The notes under the pieces were generated by a model that worked only from the letters and a program-made list of their open reading frames with translations, was not told the DNA's origin and searched no databases. Of a stretch of 64,000 bases of DNA, positions 12,601 through 23,829 are shown in pieces. A program made the position numbers and the translations under genes. Within the stretch, counting starts at the first letter, position 1. Every line of letters begins with the position of its first letter. The stretch comes from Owenia fusiformis (taxonomy: Eukaryota; Annelida; Polychaeta; Sabellida; Oweniidae). The DNA is taken from NCBI GenBank assembly GCA_903813345.2, contig CAIIXF020000007.1, positions 313,730 through 377,729 of the forward strand, given 5' to 3'.

Positions 12601-15600
12601 ATTAAAGTTTGCATTAGTCGTACCACTTAGTAGGCAGTCAACTTTTTACAGAAGCAAATTACAGTGCGTATCAAAACCACGGAATCGTAAAACAACAAAA
12701 CCAGTGATGGCTGCATCGATTTCAGTCAATGCCACAGTAATGCCTTGGTCGCATTTGCTCCGATCCATCGGCCGGCGCCCGCCCGATTGAGTGTTTTGCT
12801 CAATGTTGTATTCAATTTTGAACAAAATACTCAATCGGCCGGGCGCCATAGAGAAAATCGAGCAATGTGACCAGGGCATAAGTATGCTGTTATGATTTTG
12901 GCCAAGCACAAATCATCAGTCTACATTTCTTCATTAGAAGAAAGTATAGATCATAATTTGGGCTTGCCCAATATCTACTGCATACCTATTGTGGTCAATG
13001 CACCATGAAGCCGCGTATCTCCTCTTTTTAACCATATGTCTGGTCATTTATACACATGTAGTTATGGTTGGCTGAATAATCATTCCTTTCACACAATGGG
13101 CAAAAATCGACACGATAGGAAACTAATTTTAGACAAAGCAAAAAGCCAGGTGGTTTTACAATTTATTATTGTTGCGTTTTTGTTAGAACTAAATAGTAGC
13201 TCGGACAGAATTGCTCAAGGGTCACTTTTTCTTTAATAACTTTTTTAATTTCCAGTATTATCAAAATCTGATTACATACTTGAAAACTAGAGTAACATGC
13301 TGACTGACAAATATATTATTTAAGGAACATCTCTTATAGCTCATATTTGTTCAAAAATGGCGGCATGTTTTGTGGATTTGAATAATCATTTGAAAATTAA
13401 TATTTAAAGAATGTCATAGGCCTACGAAGTCATACAGACTGCTGCTTTGGTATGAGGTAATGACTGCTTTAAAACCTTGTTTTAAATTAACTTGTATATA
13501 TACTGTTACATGTACTTAAAAAGGTTTGTACATTGTATGTACAGTATATTGGTTGGGGTTGCAGGATTTAAAGTTTTTTGGCCATTCCATTGTTACCCGT
13601 AGTGGATTAGCAACCATAGTTCGTTTAACCCGTGCAACTATAGGGTCATACTGCCACCGTTTTTAATGTCTTTCCCAGTCATACGAATCTTAACCCATCC
13701 TTGGCATACATGTGAATTGTTCTTCAGCTTTTCAATGGCCTCTGAGATGGCTGATTGTAGCTCTTGAAAAGACCGAGGGCCTACTCTCATCACACCCCGC
13801 ACATTGGGGCGCCACCTTTTCACATCCTTTTGAACACATCCCCGAACATTTCAACAGAGTTGAGTTCATATATCCGTGGTTGGAGTTGACCTCTTGCATT
13901 TGATGATAAGTCAGTTGGTGCATAACATCAGAATTGTAAAGGTGGGAGCATGGCCCTATAGGCCTATGACAATCTTTTAATATCAACTCTCAACTGAACA
14001 TTCAAATTCACGAAATATGCCGTCACTTATATTATGAATGCCAATAATATCAATAAATTAAGAGATGTTCCTTAAATTTTTTTGTTTTTCAGAATTTCAC
14101 TCTCGTTTTCAAATACGTAATCAGATTTTGATAATACTGAAAATTAAAAAAGTTATTAAAGAAAAAGTGTCCCTTGAACAATTCTGTCCGGGCTACTATG
14201 TATACTGGTATATTTCTCAAGTTGAGGTCATCACTATAAACTGAGTCCCTTTAATATTGGACAATTTTAGATTCAAAAGTTCAAGTTTTTGGAATCAACA
14301 AAAGCTTGGTTTATCATGACATGACTAAAAGACATACACTCCAAGGGGGCAAAATGTAGCGATATCTGAACAAATGTACTATCCAAAATTCTCATAAAAT
14401 AGTCCATGCAAGCGAGTACCGTTTTAATTTTTGAAACACGCAGAGATGTGTTTATTCAAAATAATAAATTCGCATAAAAATTCTCGGCTAAAGATTTTGA
14501 ATTGTGAAATCTGTGTTCAACCTATAGCTACTAGACAAGTATCTGTTTTATTACTTGATGTCTAGGATTAGAATAGTTGTTTTTTAACCCTTTCGTCTGG
14601 GGTCTTGCTAAAAGCACTTGTGACACCCCTCCCTGAACACCTCCCCTGGAGGTTAAGTAGATGGGGTCAAGAGAATTGACGCAAGACTGTTTCGTCAGGA
14701 AACTACCTTTTTATTTTGTCAGACTAAAAAGTGATAAAGTTTGATTTATTTCCTCTGTATATATGAACATTTAGTTCAACATCGTTCACAAAAACATGAA
14801 ATTCTCCTAAATAAAATGTCACCAATAGATTAACGCATTTATACCTTATATTAAGGTCTTATATACCTTATATCTTTCAGGCTTGGCCGGAGCACTGTCT
14901 TTCGCACCGTCACTAGTTCTTGTGGGGCAGTATTTTGACACATATCGCTCATTTGCAACGGGAGTAGTGATGTCTGGCGCAGGATTTGGGAACTTTGCAT
15001 TCCCCGTCTTGATGCGATTTCTGCATGCTCGCTACCGATACGAAGGCACCATGTGGATCCTAGCTGCTATATGGTTAAACATCTGTGTTAGTGGCTCCCT
15101 CTTTCGGCCACTGATACAACAAAGGGCTGAACATAGAATTACATTAACCTCACTAAAGAGAACATTATCGAAAACCTACTCACGTGGAAGTTTTCACAGT
15201 ATGAGTAGAACATCGTTGGAAAAGAAAAAGGACCATGAAATGTCGGAGTTGTACCATGCCCAGAGACGTGTCAGATTTTCTACCCAAATTGAAATAAATG
15301 GAATTCCTGAAATCCGAAAGAAAAGCTTCTTTCAGAAACTTTTCCATCCAAAGAAGTCATGGCTTGCGAAACACAGTGGATTCAAAATAAGAAGGCTGAA
15401 AGCTATTGATTGGAAATTGTTCAAAAATATCACATTCCTGGTGTATGCCTTATTTCTGTTGGTTGCTGATATGGGCATCGCATTCTACATTTACATCGTT
15501 GAGTATGCAAAAGAAAGGGGATTGACCGAAGAGCAGGCACACATGGTGCTGTCTGTGTTGGGAATTGCAAATGTTGTTCAAAGATTAGTTTTTGGCTATA

Positions 15601-16031
15601 TCTGGGACACGAAGACATTCAGACCCTATCGAATAACTTGGTACTGTATATTCACGATTGGCTATGGAATCGGCTTGATTCTTTTCACCGTTGCTAATGG
15701 GTACCCTGCCTTATTGGCATTATCCATTTTGGTCGGTATGTCGATCGGAGTGTTTCTTGGACAACGTAGTGTAGTTGTTGCAGATTTGTTTGGCGTTGAA
15801 CGACTTTACAGCACGTTTACACTGGCGTTATTCTTCGAGGGTATAGGGACATTGATAGGTCCCATAGTCGGTGGCTATTTGAAAGAGACATTTGGGAGTT
15901 ATCAGCCGACTTTCATTTTTGCCGGGGTAGCACCCATAGTTGGCGGACTTATCTTTTTGTTGGAACTTATACGCACAGGATCATTAAAGATCGAATATGA
16001 GACACATTTACAAGCATATAACTTCTCCTGA
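9673..16031 (+). CDS. SLC16-family monocarboxylate-type transporter (620 aa, 3 coding exons)
   Basis: Coding exons are 9673-10240, 11280-11423 and 14881-16031. They have GT-AG junctions in consistent phase (1,1) and give 620 aa. The protein belongs to the SLC16 / major facilitator family, plasma-membrane carriers with 12 helices for monocarboxylates, aromatic amino acids, thyroid hormone or creatine, depending on member. A 131-residue acidic cytoplasmic N-tail is followed by the family signature DGGWGW (132-137) entering TM1. The second SLC16 motif is recognisable near 255-275 (QYFD..RSFATGVVMSGAGFG). A basic loop of about 100 residues (318-418) separates the two six-helix halves. In TM8 the conserved Arg is present (R472), but the position four residues earlier, Asp in proton-coupled MCT1-4, is Asn (N468). 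The substrate cannot be assigned and the paralogue (MCT9/12-like or other) is uncertain. The long introns carry transposons. AATAAA at 16083 is a likely polyadenylation signal. Confidence 0.92.
10391..10908. mobile_element. 500-bp inverted-repeat element with 9-bp TSD (MCT intron 1)
   Basis: The element spans 10400-10899, starting GGCTTTG and ending CAAAGCC. The arms are about 90 bp and highly similar (for example TACCTCATACCCACCTACCC on the left, its reverse complement on the right). CTGTTTAAT is directly repeated at 10391-10399 and 10900-10908. No transposase frame is present, so it is non-autonomous. It lies between MCT coding exons 1 and 2. Confidence 0.85.
12740..12879. repeat. Long imperfect palindrome (~58-bp arms)
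   Basis: The left arm around 12740-12797 (ATGCCTTGGTCGCATTTGCT...) and right arm around 12822-12879 pair imperfectly, both including CCGATTGAGT-type and GGCGCC-rich cores. The loop is AT-rich. The GC content of the arms is unlike the surrounding intron. No clear target duplication was found. It is probably a folded-back short repeat in MCT intron 2. Confidence 0.7.
13190..14202. mobile_element. 1,009-bp Tc1/mariner-type element with long TIRs (MCT intron 2)
   Basis: The element spans 13192-14200 and is flanked by TA on both sides. Inverted repeats of about 150 bp begin [A/C]ATAGTAGC[T/C]CGGACAGAATTG and run inward through a shared block containing TTATCAAAATCTGATTAC. The interior, read on the minus strand at about 13640-13880, resembles the C-terminal end of a Tc1-type DDE transposase. 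A YELNSVEMFGDVFKRM block is comparable to the family's SPDLNPIE...LKRR region, and an ELQSAISEAI helix follows. It is broken by a stop and at least one frame change, so it is a dead, deleted copy. Confidence 0.8.
13640..13880 (-). pseudogene. Broken Tc1-like transposase C-terminal fragment
   Basis: Minus-strand reading at about 13820-13879 gives a stretch with ELNSVEMFGDVFKRM and then a stop. A different frame then continues with RWRPNVRG and SFQELQSAISEAIEKLKNN to about 13690. The order (DLNPIE-like motif, basic stretch, amphipathic helix) matches the end of Tc1/mariner DDE transposases. The first two catalytic Asp regions are absent. The assignment rests on motif resemblance plus the TA target site of the enclosing element. 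Confidence 0.55.
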
Positions 16032-17593
16032 TGTGAGATTCATATAATATTGAATATTTTTATTTTAGAATTGTTAATTTTAAATAAATGCTTAATTAAA
16101 CATACAAGGCTGTTATTGTTTTTTGGTCAAATTCGCAAATGACATACTAATAAACATGATCTAAGAATCCGTTGGATGTGTTGATAGCGAACAGTCTTTT
16201 GACTTTCTTCTAAGAACATTTTCCATGAGCAAAGAGGAAGGAACACTACGTCTCTAAGAGTTACTCAAAGCTTCCCGTATAGAAACAATATAGTGGCTCC
16301 AAGCAAGTCGATCCATCTATTTTTAAAGCCCCCATATAAAGTTTAAACCACTTTGGCTTATATTGTAGTCTTATCAAAGTGTGATACGTTAAACCTTTTT
16401 TTGAATTTCAAAAAGTGGATTTTGAAGGACAATTAAAACTAAGTTTTAGAGGTCACACGTATCTTATAATAAGCGATAATTCATACCAATGCATAGCATT
16501 CATCCTAATGTTTTTTGCCTAAGAAATTAAAACATCGGTTCATAAATGAGCGAGAAATGAACCCATCATTAGATGAAAATGGTTCAGAGAAAAATGCATT
16601 TCAAAATTTTAGTTCTCAAAGAAATCAATGGTACAATAATATCTAAAACATAATATATTCTTCCTTTTAACCTTGTCAGACAATCAAAATTGGTTTGCAT
16701 ATTTAGAAAAGATTGTCATTTTTCAAAAAGTTTGAAAATTTTGAGACCAAAGAGGAAGAGTGACGACAGGAACTTGCTCACTAATATGCACATGTTTTGT
16801 AGTGCTATTCGACTCAATAGGCAGATTACCATCAAAACTTTCACAGCAAAATTCACATGGCATGAACAAAGTAGTTCTGAAATTTCAAGGCACAAAATGC
16901 AAAATTGATCGGGTTATTCAATTTTTCTTCGGTCATGATTTTTGGACACTATGAACAAGGCAACCTCACTCTTGAATTTGGTTCACAATGTGCTTTGATC
17001 CAAGTTTTAACAGTTCAAGTGGCAGCAAAGGCTGTTATCGTCACATTTTGAGACCGAATAGGAGTGACGACAGAAACATCTCATATAACCATGTCCAGCA
17101 TATCCGACTTTGATTATGTTATGATTTTTAAGAATCTTCATACTTATTTTCAAATACCCATTTCTGGCAAAGTTTAATCATTTTTCGGTATTTTCTTTCC
17201 AATCTCAACCTTTCTGGGGACAGATTTTTTCAATTAAGTTCTCTGCAAGGTACTGCTAGCCTAGTACTGCATGTTGGGGAGACATCTATTAGGAGAGGTT
17301 GTACATAAGTGCTCTTTCAGATTAAATGGTAATATTCCAGTTCAGTAAATTATAATCATTGATTGTAGTCTTGATTCAAGACCTCTCTATACCTTCTTCA
17401 CCAACACAACCTAAATAGAAAAGGTGGATGGGTGACCAGGGTCTTGAAGCAACACTTGATATCAATGGGATAAGAGGAAGACTAGTGGGATATAACAATC
17501 TCCTAAATTATGTCTATTTCATGAGCGTGACTCAGTCTCGAACCCTGACTCGACTCAGTTCATCAAAACTAAACAAGGCACAGACGTGAACAA
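16032..17593. other. MCT 3' flank and intergenic sequence
   Basis: The 3'UTR of the transporter probably ends shortly after AATAAA at 16083-16088. The rest is AT-rich with no recognised gene. Partly similar blocks near 16742 and 17050 (AGACC..A.AGGA.GAGTGACGACAG) suggest a degraded two-copy repeat. Confidence 0.5.
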
Positions 17594-18776
17594 TATCGTA
17601 CCTAAAACACAGCATTGTGGTCTTGTTGACCAAGAAAGCAAGATGGCCGCAGAAAAGTTAATCAGCTCTAGAACTTATCGCTGTGTAACATATGTAAAAA
17701 TTTGAACGGTTTGGCTGGAAACCTGTAGACAAGTCTTGAAAGTGTAGAGTTTAGGACAGAAAATCCAAAATGGCCACCTTAAAATTTACCCAGATTGCCC
17801 AAAAACTAATCAGTTCTTGACGTTGATATGTAGAAACATCCCTGAAAATTTCAGATGAATCCCTCAAATGGTTTGGCTGGAAACCTGTAGACAAGTCTTG
17901 AAAGTGACGATTTTAGGACAGAAAATCCAAAATGGCCACCTTAAAATTTACCCAGAATGCCCAAAAACTAATCAGTTCTTGACGTTGATATGTAGAAACA
18001 TCCCTGAAAATTTCAGATGAATCCCTCAAATGGTTTGGCTGGAAACCTGTAGACAAGTCTTGAAAGTGAAGATTTTAGGACAGAAAATCCAAAATAGCCA
18101 CCTTAAAATTTACCCAGAATGCCCAAAAACTAATCAGTTCTTGACGTTGATATGTAGAAACATCCCTGAAAATTTCAGATGAATCCCTCAAATGGTTTGG
18201 CTGGAAACCTGTAGACAAGTCATGAAAGTGAAGATTTTAGGACGGAAAATCCAAAATGGCCACCTTAAGATTTACCCAGAATGCCCAACAACTAATCAGT
18301 TCTTGACGTTGATATGTAGAAACATCCCTGAAAATTTCAGATGAATCCCTCAAATGGTTTGGCTGGAAACCTGTAGACAAGTCTTGAAAGTGAAGATTTT
18401 AGGATGGAAAATCCAAAATGGCCAGCTTAAGATTTACCCAGAATGCCCAAACACTAATCAGTTCTTGACGTTGATATGTAGAAACATCCCTGAAAATTTC
18501 AGATGAATCCCTCAAATGGTTTGGCTGGAAACCTGTAGACAAGTCTTGAAAGTGAAGATTTTAGGACGGAAAATCCAAAATGGCCACCTTAAGATTTACC
18601 CAGAATGCCCAAAAACTAATCAGTTCTTGACGTTGATATGTAGAAACATCCCTGAAAATTTCAGATGAATCCCTCAAATGGTTTGGCTGAAAACCTGTAG
18701 ACAAGCTGAAAATTGAGACGCCACCCGCCCGCCCGTCAAGCTGACTACAATATCGTACCTTTTGTTAGGTACGATA
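17594..18776. repeat. Array of six 162-bp repeats bounded by 13-bp inverted ends
   Basis: Terminal sequences TATCGTACCTAA (from 17594) and TTAGGTACGATA (to 18776) are inverted copies. Inside, a unit of exactly 162 bp recurs: the marker AAATCCAAAATGGCC lies at 17761, 17923, 18085, 18247, 18409 and 18571. Each unit carries TTTACCCAGAATGCCCAA, TGACGTTGATATGTAGAAAC and GGTTTGGCTGGAAACCTGTA blocks. Copies are more than 95 percent alike. Near the right end a CCCGCCCGCCCG tract follows the last copy. The design (short inverted ends, ~160-bp cores, short tandem motif after the cores) resembles the bivalve 'pearl' elements. Confidence 0.85.
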
Positions 18777-19522
18777 AAAATCCCAATCTATACTTTCACT
18801 ATCATTAGGATTTGATATTTGTAGCCTGTAGATATTGTTTTGTAACACTGCACTAATCATTCCATGAGAAGATCAATTTTTTCAAGCTTCAATGTTAACA
18901 GATAAGAAAGTTTACATCAAAGATTATTGATGATGCATCTGGATGCTACTGTGTTTTTTAGGGACTAGGCCATAGGTAAGGTGTAAACTGTAAACTAGAA
19001 AAAATAATCTTGCAAATTAACATGTTCAGAATGCATACTTTATACGAGTCCCTACCAACAACTAATTGGATTTTAAAAACCACTTAACAAATAACCTATA
19101 ACATTTGTTGCATTTCCTTTAGTTTTATTTGTAACTGTCCAATGTAGTTGCACTGGTAGTCAATAAATAATGAGTTTCACAATATGACACTTATTAAAAT
19201 AGTAAAGTTCTGACTTTAACAGTCTAGATATATTATAAGGTTGTTACTTACTCTATTGAAAAAGGTTTAGTGCATTGCTAAAATATCATGTTCAAATCAC
19301 ACTATCTACACTCATTCTGTGGCTATCAATATATAATAAAACTAAAATTAAGTCTGAATGATTGTTATTTTATACATTTCATGAGAGGAAATGAAAGAAT
19401 GTGTTAATATTGGAAGAAAGGACCTGATGGATGTCTTTTGTATGATCATGTATTCCAAATTATGACTTAATGTTGATTTTGGTATGTCCCTAATGTTTTA
19501 AATTTCCTAAGTTTATTTGTTA
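18777..19522. other. Sequence between 162-bp array and cytochrome c stop
   Basis: No gene is recognised. The part next to 19523 should include the cytochrome c 3'UTR on the minus strand. An AATAAA on that strand (TTTATT near 19127) is one possible polyadenylation signal. Confidence 0.4.
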
Positions 19523-20355
19523 TTAACTGGATGTTGAGCTCTTGAGGTAAGCGATAAGGTCGGCTCTTTCTTTCTCCTTCTTGAGACCAGCAAACACCAT
19601 CTTGGTTCCTGGGATGTACTTCTTGGGGTTGGCAAGGTATTCCCATAAAGTATCTTCTCCCCATGTAATACCTGGAAATTCAATCAAGGTTCACAAAACT
19701 TAATACTGCGATTGGTAAAACTGAAAAGTTGACCCACATACCCAGAACTCCAATATTGAGCGTTGCATTATTCTTTAAATTTGAATGCTAGATTACATGA
19801 CTGGGTCGTGCAGAGTTCTAACAGTTCACTGTTGATCAGTTGAAATACAGTAGTGAATATAAACAAATGGAGGATTCTTCAACAATTTAATCTTCTTTAC
19901 GATTAAGCGATATAACAAGGCAGGCCCATAGCCAGGATTTCCCAAGGGGGGTTCACTTTTTGAAAAGTTCGAGGGGGGTTTCACTTGTGACAATTTTGGT
20001 CCAAAAATGGCCAAAATCACTAAAAAAAGTGCTTAGACTGGTAAAAAACTGCATGATTTTGAAAGATTTTTTGGCCAAGGGGGAGGGGGGGGGGTTTTCT
20101 CGAACCCATCGAACCACCCCTGGCTACGTGCCTGTAAGGGTCAAATAAAGTAGAAGACTTGTTTTGATCTTTACCTTTGTTTTTATTAGCGTCAGTGTAA
20201 GAAAATCCTGGTTGTTGTCCAGTTTTGCGTCCAAACAGCCCATGAAGGTTAGGTCCAACCTTGTGTTTGCCTCCTTGCTCAACTGTATGGCATTGTGAGC
20301 AGGACCTCACAAAGATTTTCTTTCCTTTATCTGCATTTCCTTCTGGGACTCCCAT
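19523..20355 (-). CDS. CYCS: Cytochrome c (109 aa, two coding exons)
   Basis: Coding exons on the minus strand are 20355-20175 and 19671-19523, joined in phase 1 within a glycine codon at KNKG|ITWGED, giving 109 aa. This is the soluble haem protein of the mitochondrial intermembrane space that carries electrons from complex III to IV and triggers the apoptosome. Visible hallmarks are the haem-binding CSQCH (residues 19-23), [14 protein letters not shown], and the axial methionine in [11 protein letters not shown] (Met near 84). There is a typical KK-rich surface and a C-terminal [10 protein letters not shown] helix, with a slightly extended SSTSS tail. The start is set at 20355 (MGVPEGN), the usual animal N-terminus. 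A splice acceptor lies immediately before it (TATTTTCTAG), so the 5'UTR is interrupted by an intron. The coding intron (about 500 bp) holds a G-run repeat. Confidence 0.97.
19921..20134. mobile_element. G-run short repeat with 16-bp TIRs (cytochrome c intron)
   Basis: It begins CAGGCCCATAGCCAGG and ends CCTGGCTACGTGCCTG, inverted copies with two mismatches. GGGG-rich tracts lie inside both ends (about 19945-19978 and 20081-20095). No coding potential and no clear target duplication. It is similar in style to the repeats at 5.6, 32.3 and 63.2 kb. Confidence 0.65.
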
Positions 20356-20945
20356 TTTTCTAGAAAATATGTTATGCAACTTTTTAAAATTTCATTTTAA
20401 AAATAAGTGATAAATTTATTTCATCCGAAGCCAATAAGAAACACTGTTGCGAGTATCCAATTTACAATAACACTGGACAAACAAATTACGCAAGATGTAA
20501 TGTTCAGTGCATCAAAAAGCAAGAAAGTTCTGGAAGGCTCAAATGACCTTGGTACGTTATAAAAAACCTTTGAATCACATGTCATTGTCATTATATTAAA
20601 AAAATGCATTGGACATGATGTATAATGTCTTACAGACCACTCCTGTCTTCATCCTAGCTTCAATCAAGCAAATGTAAATTGCAAAGTATTTTGTAGATTA
20701 ATAAGTAATTTCGAGGGGGTATTAGTTCCTGTAGTTATGCACATCTTACTCGCATCTTACAAATGATTTTGTAGAACCATTAATTGCCATCTATTGTTTA
20801 ATTAACTGATCAAACCTGACAGGCTGGCCAGGGGTAAAAAATATAGCTTTATACTAATACTGAGTTTCATGAATGTTCAGATGTATTACTTCCTGCGAAA
20901 GCAATGTGGAATTTGATATAATAGCTTTCTCACGGCGCACTTCGA
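20356..20945. other. Cytochrome c upstream region
   Basis: It holds the 5'UTR intron of cytochrome c on the minus strand. I could not place the first non-coding exon or a promoter. No other gene is recognised. Confidence 0.4.
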
Positions 20946-21425
20946 CAGCTGAATAATAGTGACCTTTAAAACATGAATAATGAGATCTGCGGCTTACTTT
21001 TGGTCTTTAACCGTGTCTTACACCAGTATCATCAATCCGTGCAAGTATTGGAGCGCTGAAATACTTCTTTTTTGATCAAGACTTGTAAATTGTTAATCGA
21101 GCGAATGTTTTTTCGACCCATTTCCAATGTGGTGGTTTGCTAGGAGCGAGATACGCAACGAAAAAAATGAATTTTGAGAATGAGTAAGGTTTTAAAGACA
21201 ACCTCCAGAGATTTACAAAAATGTCAGAGCAGAAAACGCCATATTGGAATTTGGCAGAAAAAACATTCTCTTGACTAACTATTACAAGTCTTGATCAAAA
21301 AGGAAGTACTTCAGTGCTCCAATACTTGGACAGAAGGATGATAATGATGTATGCCATAGTTATAGAACTAAAGTAAGCCGCAGATCAACTTAATTCATGT
21401 TTCTAAGGTCACTATTATTCAGCTG
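20946..21425. mobile_element. Inverted-repeat element (~143-bp arms)
   Basis: The left arm 20946-21088 and right arm 21282-21425 are inverted copies (CAGCTGAATAATAGTGACC at the outside, TTGATCAAGACTTGTAA at the inside) around a ~190-bp loop. A further copy of one arm is at about 61610-61740 on the plus strand (GCGGCTTACTTTTGGTCT, CAGTATCATCAATCCGTG), so this is a dispersed family. Outside each copy a short hairpin built on GAGCCATG...CATGGCTC is present (about 21451-21478 and 61556-61600), so the true element may extend further. No open frame. Confidence 0.75.
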
Positions 21426-21479
21426 TCCATTGCTCCATTGGAGAGCCATGAGTTTCAAAATCTAACATGGCTCTTGAAT

Positions 21480-23043
21480 TGAGCAACAGATGTATAGTTT
21501 GGCAATAGTGGACTGACCTTAAGAGTTCACTCATGATCAATTTGTCTGATTGCAAAATCAGTGATTCATCAAAGTGAAAGAATCTTTTTGAAATGCTTTT
21601 AGGCTATTCCAACACTCTCTAAATCGAATTACTTTCAATTCAAACGATGAATGACCATTTTTAAACGAATCAAACAAAGAAACAAGTGGGTGTGATCTGT
21701 TCAAGAATTCCAAATGTTGCGCAATCACACGTTCCATTCCATCAAAGTAATCTAAATCAGAATCTTGAGTGGAATAAAGTCATTTGATCATAGAATTAAA
21801 AATTAGTTACTCCCAATATGTGTTTAAATCAAATGAAACCCACAGACATAAAAAGCATTTCTCTAGTCGTGAGTTACGTGAGAAAACGGGGGATGCCCTC
21901 AGTGATTTCCGTTTCATCAGAATATTTTGAGGTTTATAGCTAATTTCTTTGATTTACAGATATTTTTAAAACAAGATTTTTTCCACACATATACATTATC
22001 TAATATTTCATACGTTCTATATACTTTTTATATTTATAATCACCTGGATATCATATTATTCTTACCTTTCTCTTGGAAAAATTAATCGTGCGATTTCAAA
22101 ATGTCTTCGGCAAGGTCAATGCTTACGTCACAAGTTAGCTTACATATATATTCGAAGGTAAAACAGGCTGAAATTCAAAATATAGTTTTCTATATATGTG
22201 ATCAAATATAATTTATATATAATTATTTTAAATTCTTTTATAATCTTTTGTCTATAATTATTTGATAAATGAGCTAATTTCCACTAGATAGTCGAAATCC
22301 CTAAGTAGAAAAGAATTAGCCCCTTTTTCCAAAATGAACCCGTCCATCAAAATCTCGTTTTATAATCATACATTCTTTGCATGATTTATCGAAGAATACC
22401 AAATCCTAAACCGACAACTCAGACATGAATCTAAGCTTAAGCTGACGATGCAAGTTCGCTCTAATTTTTATGAATTAAAACCTCTCTGATAATTTTTATT
22501 TCCAAAGTCTCGAATTAGCACGCAAATTCTCTAATCGAAACCGAAAGTGAGGCTAGAGGACATGTTCAAAATAAATTCTTGGATTTCTATAAACTTCATA
22601 TAATGTTGTCAACTGCCGCAGTTGTGAGGCATAAACTTTGCCGTCATGCATTCCAGGTATGTTTATAGTATTGTCAACTCATTGACAATCTCATCTCAAA
22701 TTGTTTTTTTTTACAAAAAAATATGAGTCTTGTCAAATTTGTACTAATCTAATAACAAAATTTTATTATTAGGCCTAGACTCGGACAGATGTCAATCTGG
22801 AGTCTATTGTTTTTGCCAGTATTCCTATTCTTCTTATTCTTATTCTTATTATTGTTTGGGAGTTTTTTCAATAACTATGAGGTATCCAGTAAGAACCATA
22901 ATACAGTTGATTTAGGTTCAGTACAGAGATCACGATAGTTGAAAAAACTTGTTAGCCATTGTGGCTAAATCTTCCAAAATATTTTTAGCCAACCAAAATA
23001 TGAATTAGCCATTTTGAAAAACCGTAAAAAAGGGAATTCGCAA
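21480..23043. other. Non-coding interval
   Basis: No gene is recognised. Sequence near 22780-22860 (TTATTCTTATTCTTATTATT) is simple repeat and may be the edge of the larger repeat block that continues to 25.5 kb. Confidence 0.4.
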
Positions 23044-23707
23044 TAGAGGTGTCACGGTCCAAGAAAATTTCGGTACGGTACGGAACGGTACAAATGGTCT
23101 CAACACGTTACTTTCGGGACGGGACGGGACAGAACATTAAAAATGATGAAATGTCTGATGATGACAGTTTCACTTTCAGTTTCACTTTTCAAAATCATAT
23201 TCAGGAATAAAAAAACGTCCATTAAAATTGAATGTAAAGCATCTGCCGCGAATGTGATCGGCATTTCACATAGTCTGCACGGTGTAATATTACCAATTCG
23301 TTTACCTTGTGATATCGGAGTCCCAAAATACTTCCAAACTGCCGACTTTTTCGACTTAGATGCCGGCTCGATTTTTCAATTTCTTTCCTACATCCGGCAT
23401 ACTGATAATGCACTAGATTTGCGAACGACGATAAAGAAATTTACGAACAAGCATTACCATATACCTGAAATCGCGGGTCCGTTAATAACACTTTTCAATG
23501 CAAAGAAGTGTAATCTAGGTACGAGGTAAGTGAAAATATTTCAGAACGAAATCGGAGGTGTTCCTCGCTATTTATACACGTTTTTATGCATTTTAGTGAA
23601 GGAATCTATGTACCGATATTAACCCTTTCTGTCCCATGTCCCGAACCGAAGCATCTGGACCGAAATTCGGTCCAATATCGGGAAACCGTGACACCTCTAA
23701 TTCGCCA
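23036..23707. mobile_element. 656-bp hAT-type element, 8-bp TSD
   Basis: The element (23044-23699) starts TAGAGGTGTCACGG and ends CCGTGACACCTCTA, perfect 14-bp terminal inverted repeats of hAT type. The flanks ATTCGCAA (23036-23043) and ATTCGCCA (23700-23707) are an 8-bp duplication with one mismatch, the hAT target length. Additional imperfect inverted similarity continues inward (CGGTACGG / CCGAAATTCGGTCC). The interior retains only a zinc-finger remnant, so the copy is a deletion derivative. Confidence 0.85.
23262..23369 (-). pseudogene. BED zinc-finger remnant of hAT transposase
   Basis: Minus-strand reading gives EPASKSKKSAVWKYFG, then a basic spacer, then ITPCRLCEM. This is the SAVWKYF...C..C start of a BED-type zinc finger, which sits at the N-terminus of hAT transposases. 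A stop lies just upstream in frame and no start codon precedes it. The catalytic domain is missing. The motif independently supports the hAT assignment made from the ends. Confidence 0.65.
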
Positions 23708-23829
23708 TAACTGCGAAATACCTTTACATATTTTTCGCCACCTCTTTCGAAAATTCGCAATTGGCGAATGGCGAATGTCTACCGTGATCGCTGGTTCAGT
23801 ATCTAGTTGGTGGGAAATTGGGTCAAAAT

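Noticed and set aside
17594-18776. CRISPR-like regular repeats
   Set aside because: The units are 162 bp and directly adjacent with no unique spacers; the genome is eukaryotic.
23143-23529. 128-codon plus-strand frame
   Set aside because: It lies inside the hAT remnant, antisense to the BED-finger fragment.
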